Of a DNA stretch of 34,083 nt, positions 6,721-14,756 are shown in pieces. The notes beneath the pieces were generated by a model. The model was not told the origin of the DNA and did not search any database. It worked only from the letters and a program-made list of their open reading frames with translations. Made by a program: the position numbers and the translations under genes. Positions within the stretch are counted from its first letter, which is position 1. Every line of letters begins with the position of its first letter. The stretch is from Candidatus Kuenenia stuttgartensis (GTDB lineage Bacteria; Planctomycetota; Planctomycetia; Planctomycetales; Planctomycetaceae). The stretch lies in the NCBI GenBank assembly GCA_945904015.1, contig CAMDPK010000080.1:1-34083 (forward strand), read 5' to 3'.

Positions 6721-9700
6721 ATGACTGCTTCGCTTCCCGACATCGTGATTCGCGCGTCGGCCGGGACCGGTAAGACGTATCAGCTTGCGAGCCGCTTCTT
6801 GCAGTTGCTCGATGCGGACGTGCCGCCGGAGTCAATCCTGGCAGCGACGTTCACTCGCAAGGCAGCGGGGGAGATTCTCGAACGCATCCTCCTGACGCTG
6901 GCTCGTGCGGCCAGAGATGACGGCGAACGGGCTAAGCTAGCGAGCGCAATCGGTTCGCCGCAGTTGACCGCCGAACGCTGTCGCGAACTGTTGGCTCGGA
7001 TGACACGGCGGTTGCATCGGTTGCAAGTTGGGACGTTGGATAGTTTCTTCGCGAAGCTCGCCAGCAGCTTTTCGTTGGAGCTGGGTTTGCCTCCTGGTTG
7101 GCGGATTCTGGAGACCATCGAAGCGAAGCGGCTGCGCGAGGAAGCCGTCGAGGCGTTGCTCGAAGCGGAGACCGACGACGAACTGGTCCGGCTGCTGCGA
7201 TTGTTGACGAAAGGGACGACGTCGCGAACGGTCAGTGATTTGATCGACGACACCGTTCAGAACTGCGGCGAGGTTGCGGTGGAAACGGCTCCGGCCGCGT
7301 GGCTCAAAGTGCCTCGGCCGCCGCTGCCAGATTACGCCGAGTTGCAACAATCTCGGCAACGGCTTCAGGAACTCCTCGACGACGCCACGCGAACGGACAA
7401 GCGAGTGCAAGACGCGATCACGAAAGACCTCGACTCGGCCGAGCGGGATCAGTGGGAAGAGTTGCTCAAGCGAGGCATCTTAAAAAACCTGCTTGCCGGC
7501 GAGCGGAAGTACTACCGGAAAGATCTCGATCCGCAGACGTTGGCGGTTTACGAAACGATGCTGGATCAGGTGAAGCGACTCGCGCTGCATCGGTTGGCGA
7601 CGCAGACCGAAGGGACGCGCGAACTGCTCGACAAGTTCGATCGCGAGTTTCGCGAACTGCAACGCCGGCACGTCGGATGCTCGTTCTCGGACGTGGCTCG
7701 TGCGCTGGCCGGTTGGAGTGACCTGCCGGGAGAAACCGATCACTCGTCTGGCAGTCTGGCGATGCGAATGGATTCGCGTCTGTCGCATTTGTTGCTCGAC
7801 GAATTTCAGGACACGTCGCCGTTGCAATGGTCGGTCCTGCGACCGTTCGCCGAGCAAGTCGCCCGCAAGGCGAGCGGGGGATGTCAATCCCCCGAGAAAC
7901 AGCAGACATTGTTCGACGACGAATTGCCGCCGTCGTTCTTTTGTGTCGGCGATGTCAAACAGGCGATTTACGGCTGGCGAGGTGGCGACGCACGCATCTT
8001 TGACACGCTGCTGCGGCAGTTGCCGAACCTCACGCCGGAGGAACTCGCGAAGAGTTGGCGATCTGCTCCGCCAATCATCGAGACGGTCAATCGTGTGTTC
8101 CAGAATTTGACTCGGCATCCGAATCTCGAACGGCTGGCCGTGCCGATTCAGTCGTGGTGCGATGCGTTCCCGGAGCACACGACCGCGAGGACGGAATTGT
8201 CCGGCTTCGTGCAGTTTCGTTCGGTCGCGGCGAAAGCCGAGGGGGAATCGCAATCGGAGGTCACTCTGCAAGCCGCCGCCGATTTGGTCGCGGAGTTGGC
8301 AGCGAAGCATCCGACTCGCAGCATCGGCGTGCTGACGCGCAGCAACGAAGCGGTCGCGAAACTGATCTTTGAGCTGCATCACCGCGACGTTCCCGCCAGC
8401 GAGGAAGGCGGGCATCCGCTGACTGACTCGGTCGCCGTGCGATTGCTGTTGTCGCTGCTGTTGCTGGCCGATCATCCGGGAGACCAGATCGCTCGGTTTC
8501 ACGTCGCGACGTCGCCGCTGGGGCCGGCCTTTCAATTCGGAGATTTCCAAAACGATTCCGCCGCTGCTCAGTTGGCCGAGTTCCTGCGACGACGATTGCT
8601 GTGCGATGGCTACGGCCCGTGCCTCGCCGCGTGGTCGATGTTGTTGGCCGATCACGGCAGCTCGCGCGATCGAGTCCGTTTGGATCAGCTCGTCAAATTG
8701 GCGGACGGCTATCAACCGACGGCGACTCTGCGTCCCAGCGACTTCGTCGAGTTCGTCCGCGAGGAACGTGTCGCCGATCCCAGCGGCGACCGCATCCGCG
8801 TGATGACGGTGCATCAGGCGAAAGGCTTGCAGTTCGACATCGTCGTGTTGCCCGAATTGGACAAGCCCATTCCCGGCCAGACCCCCTCACTCGTGGCCGG
8901 CAACGCCGATCCTGCCGAGCCGCCAGATGCCGTTTGCCTGTATCGCGACGACAGCATCCAACAACTGCTGCCGCCCGAACTGCAAAAACTGTTCGAGCAA
9001 GACGTCGAACGCCGCACGCACGAGTCGCTGTGCGTGCTGTACGTCGCGCTGACTCGCGCGATCCACGCGATGTATTTGCTGATCGCTCCGCACGAGAAGG
9101 AGCCGACGAAGTCGTTCGCCGGTTTACTGCGGGCCTCCTTGGCCGATCAGCCATTTGCTCCGCCGGAGACTTTGCTGTTCGAGACAGGCGACGTGGGTTG
9201 GGACACCAGCACGACGCGCCAGCGAGTGGTCGAATCAACGGTCGCACCTGACCCCTCGCTGGCGCGTCGGGCTAGTGTTCCGGCCCAAATCCGCTTCGCT
9301 CCGCCGTTGCCGACACCGACACGCGGCTGGCAGCGCGAGGCACCGTCCGCTCACGAATCACAGCCGTCGCGGCGACTCGGCGAACTGCTGCGAACTCGAC
9401 CCGTCCACGCTTTCGAGCGGGGCACGCTGATCCACAAATGGTTCGAGCAAATCGAGTGGCTCGACGCCGGCCGCCCGTCGGACGAGCAATTGCTCGCCGC
9501 CGCGCGGACGCTACCGCCGATGACGCTCGACCCGGCGAAGGTGCTGCCGGAATTCTTCACGATGCTCGACCAACTGGCGATCACCGCTGCTCTGCGCCGC
9601 GACAAATCGCCGCATCGCGAACTGACCCCGCGCGTGCTGCGCGAGCATCCTTTCGCCTGCCGCTTCGAGCGGACGCTCATCAGCGGCATCATCGACCGGC

Positions 9701-9921
9701 TTGTGTTGTGGTCATCTGGCGACGAAGTCGTCGCGGCGGAGATTGTCGATTTCAAAACCGACGCGATTACCAACCGGGCTTCGCTGGACGCGCGAGTCGC
9801 AACCTATCGGCCGCAGTTGGACTCGTACCGCCGAGCGGTCGCGCAGCTCTTTCAGTTCGACGCGAACGACGTCTCCGCCACGCTCGTTTTCGTGCAGCCG
9901 GGCGAGATCGTGCGGCTCTGA
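6721..9921 (+). CDS. AddA/RecB-like UvrD-family helicase-nuclease
   Basis: This 1066-residue SF1A helicase has a C-terminal RecB-type nuclease. Visible motifs are Walker A ASAGTGKT (about 12-19), Ia AATFTRKAAGE, II LLLDEFQDTS (D360/E361), III FCVGDVKQAIYGWRGGD (about 407-423), V VMTVHQAKGLQFD (about 694-706) and VI LYVALTRA (about 773-781). The nuclease shows GTLIHKWFEQ (about 901-910) and VDFKTD (D1010, K1012). It probably resects double-strand ends for recombination, like AddA or RecB. The usual partner (AddB or RecC/D) is not in the window. I start at ATG 6721, behind GAAGGA. Two palindromes lie within it: a short one at 7875-7894 between motifs II and III, and a longer one at 9203-9278 before the nuclease domain. 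It converges with the SGNH gene with 6 nt between stops. Confidence 0.9.
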   Translation: MTASLPDIVIRASAGTGKTYQLASRFLQLLDADVPPESILAATFTRKAAGEILERILLTLARAARDDGERAKLASAIGSPQLTAERCRELLARMTRRLHRLQVGTLDSFFAKLASSFSLELGLPPGWRILETIEAKRLREEAVEALLEAETDDELVRLLRLLTKGTTSRTVSDLIDDTVQNCGEVAVETAPAAWLKVPRPPLPDYAELQQSRQRLQELLDDATRTDKRVQDAITKDLDSAERDQWEELLKRGILKNLLAGERKYYRKDLDPQTLAVYETMLDQVKRLALHRLATQTEGTRELLDKFDREFRELQRRHVGCSFSDVARALAGWSDLPGETDHSSGSLAMRMDSRLSHLLLDEFQDTSPLQWSVLRPFAEQVARKASGGCQSPEKQQTLFDDELPPSFFCVGDVKQAIYGWRGGDARIFDTLLRQLPNLTPEELAKSWRSAPPIIETVNRVFQNLTRHPNLERLAVPIQSWCDAFPEHTTARTELSGFVQFRSVAAKAEGESQSEVTLQAAADLVAELAAKHPTRSIGVLTRSNEAVAKLIFELHHRDVPASEEGGHPLTDSVAVRLLLSLLLLADHPGDQIARFHVATSPLGPAFQFGDFQNDSAAAQLAEFLRRRLLCDGYGPCLAAWSMLLADHGSSRDRVRLDQLVKLADGYQPTATLRPSDFVEFVREERVADPSGDRIRVMTVHQAKGLQFDIVVLPELDKPIPGQTPSLVAGNADPAEPPDAVCLYRDDSIQQLLPPELQKLFEQDVERRTHESLCVLYVALTRAIHAMYLLIAPHEKEPTKSFAGLLRASLADQPFAPPETLLFETGDVGWDTSTTRQRVVESTVAPDPSLARRASVPAQIRFAPPLPTPTRGWQREAPSAHESQPSRRLGELLRTRPVHAFERGTLIHKWFEQIEWLDAGRPSDEQLLAAARTLPPMTLDPAKVLPEFFTMLDQLAITAALRRDKSPHRELTPRVLREHPFACRFERTLISGIIDRLVLWSSGDEVVAAEIVDFKTDAITNRASLDARVATYRPQLDSYRRAVAQLFQFDANDVSATLVFVQPGEIVRL
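7875..7894. repeat. short palindrome inside the helicase-nuclease gene
   Basis: Perfect 8-bp arms (7875-7882 and 7887-7894) with a 4-nt loop encode the SGGCQSPE stretch between helicase motifs II and III. The position is a normally variable loop. It could be a tiny inserted repeat, or chance in GC-rich DNA. Confidence 0.5.
9203..9278. repeat. palindromic element in frame inside the helicase-nuclease gene
   Basis: 24-nt inverted arms (9203-9226 and 9255-9278) with two mismatches contain a perfect 15-nt core, CGACGCGCCAGCGAG and its complement. The spacer is 28 nt. It encodes the unusual stretch TTRQRVVES...PSLARRASVPA (about residues 828-853), between the helicase core and the nuclease domain. 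I see no second copy in the window. Confidence 0.85.
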
Positions 9922-9927
9922 TCGAGT

Positions 9928-10914
9928 TCACGGGGCCAATCGCTTCGGCAAGACGCGGCTCATCTCGAGCAGAAACAGCCGTCGGATCGCGTCGTAACCG
10001 CGATCGTGCGGGTCTTCGAGATTGTCGAAGTACCAATAGGTTGGGTCGGCCGAGCGATAATGCCGATGCCAGAACTGGCGGCAATGAATGCCGTGCCCCA
10101 AGAACTCGCGATGGATGTCGATCAGTTCGGTGTCGTCGCGACGTTCGGTGCAGCGAGCGATGACGTCGTTGTACGCCTTGAGCACTTGCAAGCCTTCCGA
10201 CCAGCGCGGCAAGCCGGCGTTGAATGTGTCGCCGTCTTCATCTGTCGGATCGTAGATGTTCGCGAGAAAAAAGTGACAACCGCCAGGGAATCGCTCGCGA
10301 AGACGATTCAGAATCAACTCCAGCCGCTCCTCGAAGTTGACGATCCAAGGCTGAGCTTGTTCGAGCGTCGCTCCGTACATCGCCCCCTCTCTCGGCGGGG
10401 TGCGGCCGTAGTTGTGGATGACGTCGTTGCCGCCAGTCGTCAACACGAGGATGCCGAACGTTTCAGTGTCGTACTCCGGCACTTTCGGAAGCAAGTAGTC
10501 GACATGCTCCAGCGACGTCGAACCCGACAGGCCAAGGTTTTTGGCCTCGAGGTTTGGCAGGACTGTCGACAGGCAGAGGCCTTTCATGTCGGCGAACTCA
10601 TCGTCGGGATTGTGAACCAACCGATCGAAAAACGAATGTCCGGCCGTCGCGCCATATCCTTGCGTCACGCTGTCGCCGAAGCCGAGCAGCACGACCTTTC
10701 GGTCTGACCACACCTGACTGAACGCATCGCGCGCAACGGTTGGTCCGGCCGGGCCGATTCCGATCGGTCTGCCCAACCAGAAGTACCGATAGACGAGGAC
10801 CGCTGCGATCAAGGACAACCCGACGGTCCCCAACATCATCAAGCGGCGAAGTCGAGATCGAGGCGAAGCTACGTTGGTGAGCAGCGTTGGCGACTCAGAG
10901 ATTGGCGGTGGCAT
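9928..10914 (-). CDS. membrane-anchored SGNH/GDSL-type hydrolase
   Basis: This protein of about 328 residues has one N-terminal membrane segment (about 27-44) and an SGNH hydrolase domain outside the membrane. Block I is GFGDSVTQGYG (S82), block II has the glycine in NLGLSG, block III is TTGGND (N163), and block V is the C-terminal EDPHDRGYDAI with H303. The family includes lipases, esterases and carbohydrate deacetylases; the substrate cannot be read from sequence. ATG 10914 is preferred: it overlaps the TGA of the upstream small membrane gene by one base (TGATG) and follows GGAGG. GTG 10917 is an alternative. The TGATG junction suggests translational coupling. Confidence 0.85.
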   Translation of the reverse strand: MPPPISESPTLLTNVASPRSRLRRLMMLGTVGLSLIAAVLVYRYFWLGRPIGIGPAGPTVARDAFSQVWSDRKVVLLGFGDSVTQGYGATAGHSFFDRLVHNPDDEFADMKGLCLSTVLPNLEAKNLGLSGSTSLEHVDYLLPKVPEYDTETFGILVLTTGGNDVIHNYGRTPPREGAMYGATLEQAQPWIVNFEERLELILNRLRERFPGGCHFFLANIYDPTDEDGDTFNAGLPRWSEGLQVLKAYNDVIARCTERRDDTELIDIHREFLGHGIHCRQFWHRHYRSADPTYWYFDNLEDPHDRGYDAIRRLFLLEMSRVLPKRLAP

Positions 10915-11189
10915 CACTCCTCCGAGTTGGCATTCGGCTGGTCAGAATCCTTTTGATCCCGCAGCGTCTGTTTTTGATCTTGAGCCATCGCGGCGAATCC
11001 GAGTCCCAGAATCGCGGCGACTTCGACGGCGAACAACGAGCCAGCGTTGCGATTCAACCAGCGCGCTCCGGGCGACTGCGAGTTGCTAATCACAATCGCG
11101 ATCAGAGCGAGAATCGTGACGACGAACACACCGGCCGCAACAGCAGTCAGGCGAAACAGCAGGCTGGCGGGCTTGGGTTGATGTCGCAT
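10914..11189 (-). CDS. small two-TM membrane protein, coupled to the SGNH hydrolase
   Basis: This 91-residue protein has two hydrophobic segments, about residues 10-34 (LLFRLTAVAAGVFVVTILAL) and 50-68 (SLFAVEVAAILGLGFAAMA), and a hydrophilic, acidic C-terminal tail. I do not recognise a family. Its stop codon overlaps the start of the SGNH hydrolase gene by one base, so the two are probably translated together. It may help place the hydrolase in the membrane, which is only inference from the junction. Confidence 0.65.
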   Translation of the reverse strand: MRHQPKPASLLFRLTAVAAGVFVVTILALIAIVISNSQSPGARWLNRNAGSLFAVEVAAILGLGFAAMAQDQKQTLRDQKDSDQPNANSEE

Positions 11190-11236
11190 CGGACTTTGAA
11201 TCGTTGGGGATTTGGGTCAGGCGAACGGCAACCGAA

Positions 11237-11339
11237 AAGTAACCCGAAGCGTCAGCGAGGGCGAGCGCTCCACCGGGTTTGGAATCTGGGATTCATCACA
11301 TCGCGAAGCGCTCGCCCTCGCTGACGCTTCGGGTTACTT
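11237..11339. repeat. palindromic element, AAGTAACCCGAAGCG family, perfect copy
   Basis: Two perfect 33-nt inverted arms (11237-11269 and 11307-11339), starting AAGTAACCCGAAGCGTCAGC, flank a 37-nt spacer. It lies between the two-TM/SGNH pair and the aminotransferase. Its right edge touches the aminotransferase stop codon: read on the - strand, the first two bases of the repeat are the AA of TAA (11340-11338). A diverged copy lies at 12569-12652, so this gene is bracketed by the family. Confidence 0.95.
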
Positions 11340-12552
11340 AAGTCTTGTCATTCGCCTGACGGCCTTCGGCCAGTACGGCTCGCAAGCGTTCGAGGTCGGC
11401 GTCGTTGGTGTAGGCGTGCGGGCTGAAGCGCATCAGGCCCTCGCGAAAGTTGAGCACGACACCGGCGGGCTTCGCGGTGGCCAGAATCCACTGTCGATCC
11501 TCGTCGGAGACTTCGCAGGAGACGATGCCAGAGCGTCGTGTCATCTCCGACGACGAGCGGACGGTGAAGTTCAGCGAGTCGAGCAACGCTCGAAGCTGGT
11601 CGGTGACGTCGCACAGCCGCGACCAGATCGCGTCGATGCCGAACGAGAGCAGCAAATCCAAACTCGCGCCGAGTGCCAGAATGCCGCCGGCGTTCGCAGT
11701 GCCTCCCTCGAAGCGGCGTGCGGAGGACCACATCTCGCGCGGCTGAAGCGGACGTGCGACGCGGTGCGAGCTGGCGTCGTCCGAGTATTCCGCAACGTCG
11801 CCGAGATACGAACCGGAGAAGCCGATGCTGTTCGGGCCGATGCCGATCGGCCGCAGGCGTTCGAGATGCTCTTGCCGAATGAAGAGCACGCCAGCTCCTT
11901 CAGGTCCGAGCATCCATTTGTGTCCGTCCGCTGCCAAGAAATCGACAGGCGTGCTCGACAGGTCGAGCGGGATCACTCCCAAGCCTTGAATCGCATCGAC
12001 ACACAGCAAGATACCGCGCCGATGACAGGCATCGGCGAGTTCGTCGAGGTTGTGTCGCCAACCGGTCACGAATCCGACCCAACTGGCGGTGACGATTCGC
12101 GTCCGCGCGTCGATCGCAGCCAGCAGGCGGTCGATCTCGCAAACATCGGAACCAGAATCGCTCTCGACGATACGGACTTCGACGCCTCGCGGGATCAGGC
12201 AACGCCATGCGTTTCGATTCGCCGGGAACTCGCCGCTGGCGAGCACGACGTTGTCCCCCGGCTGCCACGGAAATGATTCGGCGATGATCGACAGTCCGCT
12301 GGTTGTGTTCGGGATGAAGGCGACTTCGCTCGACTGGCAGCCGAGTAATCTCGCGGCGGAGTCGCGCACCGGGCCGACTCGCTTCCGCCACTCCGACCAG
12401 TTGGCATCGCCGTTGTTCGTGACCTCGTCGGCCCAATCGGCGAGGGCCTGTTTCGCAGGCAAGCTGAGCGGGGCAACGGCGGCGTGGTCGAAGTACGCCC
12501 ATCGCTCGGCGACCGGCATTTGTCGACGGAATTCCTGCCACCATTCGGCCAT
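11338..12552 (-). CDS. class V (PLP-dependent) aminotransferase, cysteine desulfurase-like
   Basis: This 404-residue fold-type I PLP enzyme of the class V group includes isopenicillin-N-epimerase-like and cysteine-desulfurase-like proteins. Visible landmarks are YFDHAAVAPLS near the N-terminus, the NTTSGLS phosphate-binding segment (about 82-88), D186 in CVDAIQG for the pyridine nitrogen, and the Schiff-base lysine K212 in DGHKWMLGPEG. The C-terminal small domain ends FREGLMRFSPHAYT. No active-site cysteine loop of true SufS/IscS enzymes is obvious, so the reaction is uncertain. ATG 12552 begins MAEWWQEF and has GAGG about 10 nt upstream. The gene is bracketed by two copies of one palindromic repeat and is divergent from guaA. 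Confidence 0.85.
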   Translation of the reverse strand: MAEWWQEFRRQMPVAERWAYFDHAAVAPLSLPAKQALADWADEVTNNGDANWSEWRKRVGPVRDSAARLLGCQSSEVAFIPNTTSGLSIIAESFPWQPGDNVVLASGEFPANRNAWRCLIPRGVEVRIVESDSGSDVCEIDRLLAAIDARTRIVTASWVGFVTGWRHNLDELADACHRRGILLCVDAIQGLGVIPLDLSSTPVDFLAADGHKWMLGPEGAGVLFIRQEHLERLRPIGIGPNSIGFSGSYLGDVAEYSDDASSHRVARPLQPREMWSSARRFEGGTANAGGILALGASLDLLLSFGIDAIWSRLCDVTDQLRALLDSLNFTVRSSSEMTRRSGIVSCEVSDEDRQWILATAKPAGVVLNFREGLMRFSPHAYTNDADLERLRAVLAEGRQANDKT

Positions 12553-12568
12553 GATCGTGCCTCAACTC

Positions 12569-12652
12569 ACCCGAAGCGTCAGCGAGGGCGAACGATTCGC
12601 AAGACCTCCATCATCGCCGCTCGGAGCATCCGCCCTCGCTGACGCGTCGGGT
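12569..12652. repeat. palindromic element, AAGTAACCCGAAGCG family, diverged copy
   Basis: 22-nt arms (12569-12590 and 12631-12652) have one mismatch, and the 40-nt spacer differs from the copy at 11237. It sits 17 nt upstream of the aminotransferase start, in the 204-nt gap to guaA, so it may lie in or near divergent promoters. I could not define promoter boxes with confidence. Confidence 0.85.
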
Positions 12653-12756
12653 TACTTTCGATTCGGACAATACCCTTTTCGCGGGAGCGGTCATACCATC
12701 CGCCCTTTCCCTTGGTCGGAATTGACTGCTCGGAATTGGATCGGAAATAGCCACTC

Positions 12757-14349
12757 ATGTCTGCGAATTCGACGGCGGCGAAACGTGCCGCGACTCCCAT
12801 TGGATCGACTGTTGACGAGCAAGTTTTGGTGCTCGATTTCGGTGGCCAGACGGCGCAGCTCATCGCTCGCCGAGTGCGCGAGAACAACGTGTTCTGCCAA
12901 TTGGTGCGACACGACTTGTCCGCATCACGCATCCGTCAGATCGCACCGAAGGGACTGATCCTGTCGGGCGGCCCGGCCAGCGTTTACGGCAAAGGTTCGC
13001 CGCAGCCGGACCCGGAGATTTTCAATCTCGGCATTCCGATTCTCGGTATCTGCTACGGGATGCAGGTGACGTGTCACACTCAGGGAGGTCAAGTCACCGC
13101 CGGTCACACGCGCGAGTTCGGCCACGCTCCATGCCGAGTTCTTTCTTCGAGCGGTTTATTCGACGGTGTGCCGCAGGAATTCCTTGCCTGGATGAGCCAC
13201 GGCGATCAAGTTCGTGATTTACCTCCGGAATTTGAACCAATCGCAACGACCGAGGCCTGCCCTCATGCCGCCGTCAAGCATCGCTCGCAGAAGATCTTCG
13301 GGCTGCTCTTCCATCCGGAGGTGACGCACACCGAGCATGGCGGACGGCTGCTCGCGAACTTTGTGAAGAACATTTGCGGCTGCCGCGGGTCGTGGCGAAT
13401 CAGCGACTTCATCGAAAGCGAGATCGTTGGCATCCGCGAACGAGTTGGCAGCAATCGCGTGATCTGCGGTCTGTCCGGCGGAGTCGATTCGTCGGTGGTC
13501 GCTGCGTTGCTCTCGAAGTCGATCGGCGATCAGGTCTCGTGCATCTTCGTCGACAACGGCCTGTTGCGACTCGGCGAAGCCGAGGACGTTCGCGACCGAT
13601 TTTCGCAACACTTCCAGACCGACCTGCATGTCGTCGATGCTCGGCAACGATTCCTCGATGAGCTCAGCGGCGTGAGCGATCCGCAGCAGAAACGAAAAAT
13701 CATCGGGCGAGTCTTCATCGAGGTCTTTCGCCACGAGGCGAAGTCGATCCCGAATGCCAAGTTTCTGGCTCAAGGGACGCTCTATCCCGACGTGATCGAA
13801 TCCGGCGGAAGCCCGGACGGCCCGGCCGTAACGATCAAGGCACACCACAATGTTGGGGGATTGCCCGAAGAATTGGGCTTCGAGTTGATCGAGCCGCTGC
13901 GCGATCTTTTCAAAGACGAAGTCCGACAGATGGGTTTGGAACTTGGCCTGCCCGAGCAACTGATTTGGCGGCATCCGTTCCCTGGTCCTGGCCTCGCCGT
14001 GCGCTGCCTCGGCGAGATCACCGAGAAAAAATTGACCACGCTGCGTCAAGCGGACGTGATCGTCATCGAAGAATTGCATCGAGCCGGTTTGTACCGGCAA
14101 GTTCAACAAGCCTTCGCCGTGTTGCTCCCCGTGCAATCGGTGGGGGTGATGGGAGACTACCGCACCTACGACGACACCGTCGCCGTCCGGGCGGTCCAGA
14201 CCGACGACTTCATGACGGCCGATTGGTTTCATCTGCCGTACGACGTGCTGCAACGCATTTCGACACGGATCACCAACAGTGTTCGCGGCGTGAACCGCGT
14301 CGTTTACGACATCAGCAGCAAGCCCCCCAGCACAATCGAGTGGGAGTGA
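12757..14349 (+). CDS. guaA: GMP synthase (glutamine-hydrolysing)
   Basis: This 530-residue enzyme aminates XMP to GMP in purine synthesis. The N-terminal class I glutamine amidotransferase shows LILSGGPASVYGKG, the nucleophile C99 in GICYGMQ, and the H186/E188 pair in LFHPEVT. The ATP-pyrophosphatase domain has the PP-loop LSGGVDSS (about 239-246), then IFVDNGLLR. The C-terminal dimerisation domain has HPFPGPGLAVRCLGEIT and ends RVVYDISSKPPSTIEWE, the expected end. An N-terminal extension of about 20 residues precedes the usual start, so a start inside the reading frame is possible, but ATG 12757 is the first. It is divergent from the aminotransferase and stands alone. Confidence 0.98.
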   Translation: MSANSTAAKRAATPIGSTVDEQVLVLDFGGQTAQLIARRVRENNVFCQLVRHDLSASRIRQIAPKGLILSGGPASVYGKGSPQPDPEIFNLGIPILGICYGMQVTCHTQGGQVTAGHTREFGHAPCRVLSSSGLFDGVPQEFLAWMSHGDQVRDLPPEFEPIATTEACPHAAVKHRSQKIFGLLFHPEVTHTEHGGRLLANFVKNICGCRGSWRISDFIESEIVGIRERVGSNRVICGLSGGVDSSVVAALLSKSIGDQVSCIFVDNGLLRLGEAEDVRDRFSQHFQTDLHVVDARQRFLDELSGVSDPQQKRKIIGRVFIEVFRHEAKSIPNAKFLAQGTLYPDVIESGGSPDGPAVTIKAHHNVGGLPEELGFELIEPLRDLFKDEVRQMGLELGLPEQLIWRHPFPGPGLAVRCLGEITEKKLTTLRQADVIVIEELHRAGLYRQVQQAFAVLLPVQSVGVMGDYRTYDDTVAVRAVQTDDFMTADWFHLPYDVLQRISTRITNSVRGVNRVVYDISSKPPSTIEWE

Positions 14350-14362
14350 CGAGGAGCGGAAA

Positions 14363-14429
14363 AGAAGGCAGAAGGCGGAAGGCAGTGCTTGGCTGCCTTG
14401 TGCCTTCTGCTTTTTGCCTTCTGCCTTCT
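14363..14429. repeat. inverted heptamer array downstream of guaA
   Basis: Three left units of 7 bp (AGAAGGC, AGAAGGC, GGAAGGC; 14363-14383) are answered by five inverse units (14395-14429, mostly GCCTTCT). The outer arms (14363-14376 and 14416-14429) are perfect. It begins 13 nt after the guaA stop and could act as a terminator, although its make-up matches other 7-bp-unit repeats in the window. Confidence 0.85.
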
Positions 14430-14756
14430 GGTTCGTCGCTTCAGCGACCTTCGTGAAAATTCATCCGACTTCGGTTCGTCGCGTTGAATCTGCTCAGTTG
14501 GTGGCGACTTGGCAGACTCTGCGACCATCGCTGCCTCTGCCGATTGTGTCTGTTCGCGGAATCAGTCGGGCGGACGGACTCGAACATTCGACTTCTGGGG
14601 CGCAACCGCGTGCTCCGCGCCAAGACGGCTGCTCGGTTTGACCGACCTAAATGGGGGCGAATTGTTCGTTCGCTCGAAAAATGCGCTTGACTGCCGAGTC
14701 ACCGTCATTGGGAAGGTTTGCCTCACCGGAATCTTCCACCAGGAGTCGCCACCACG
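14430..14756. other. intergenic region without a recognised gene
   Basis: This 327-nt gap precedes the secreted protein at 14757. Short open frames in several registers do not look like proteins. An AGGAG at 14741-14745 is the ribosome binding site of the next gene. The promoter should lie here but I cannot place it. Confidence 0.5.

Noticed and set aside
7480..8814. Long - strand frame opposite the helicase-nuclease
   Set aside because: Low-complexity Arg/Gln content and no motif; the + strand has motifs II to V.
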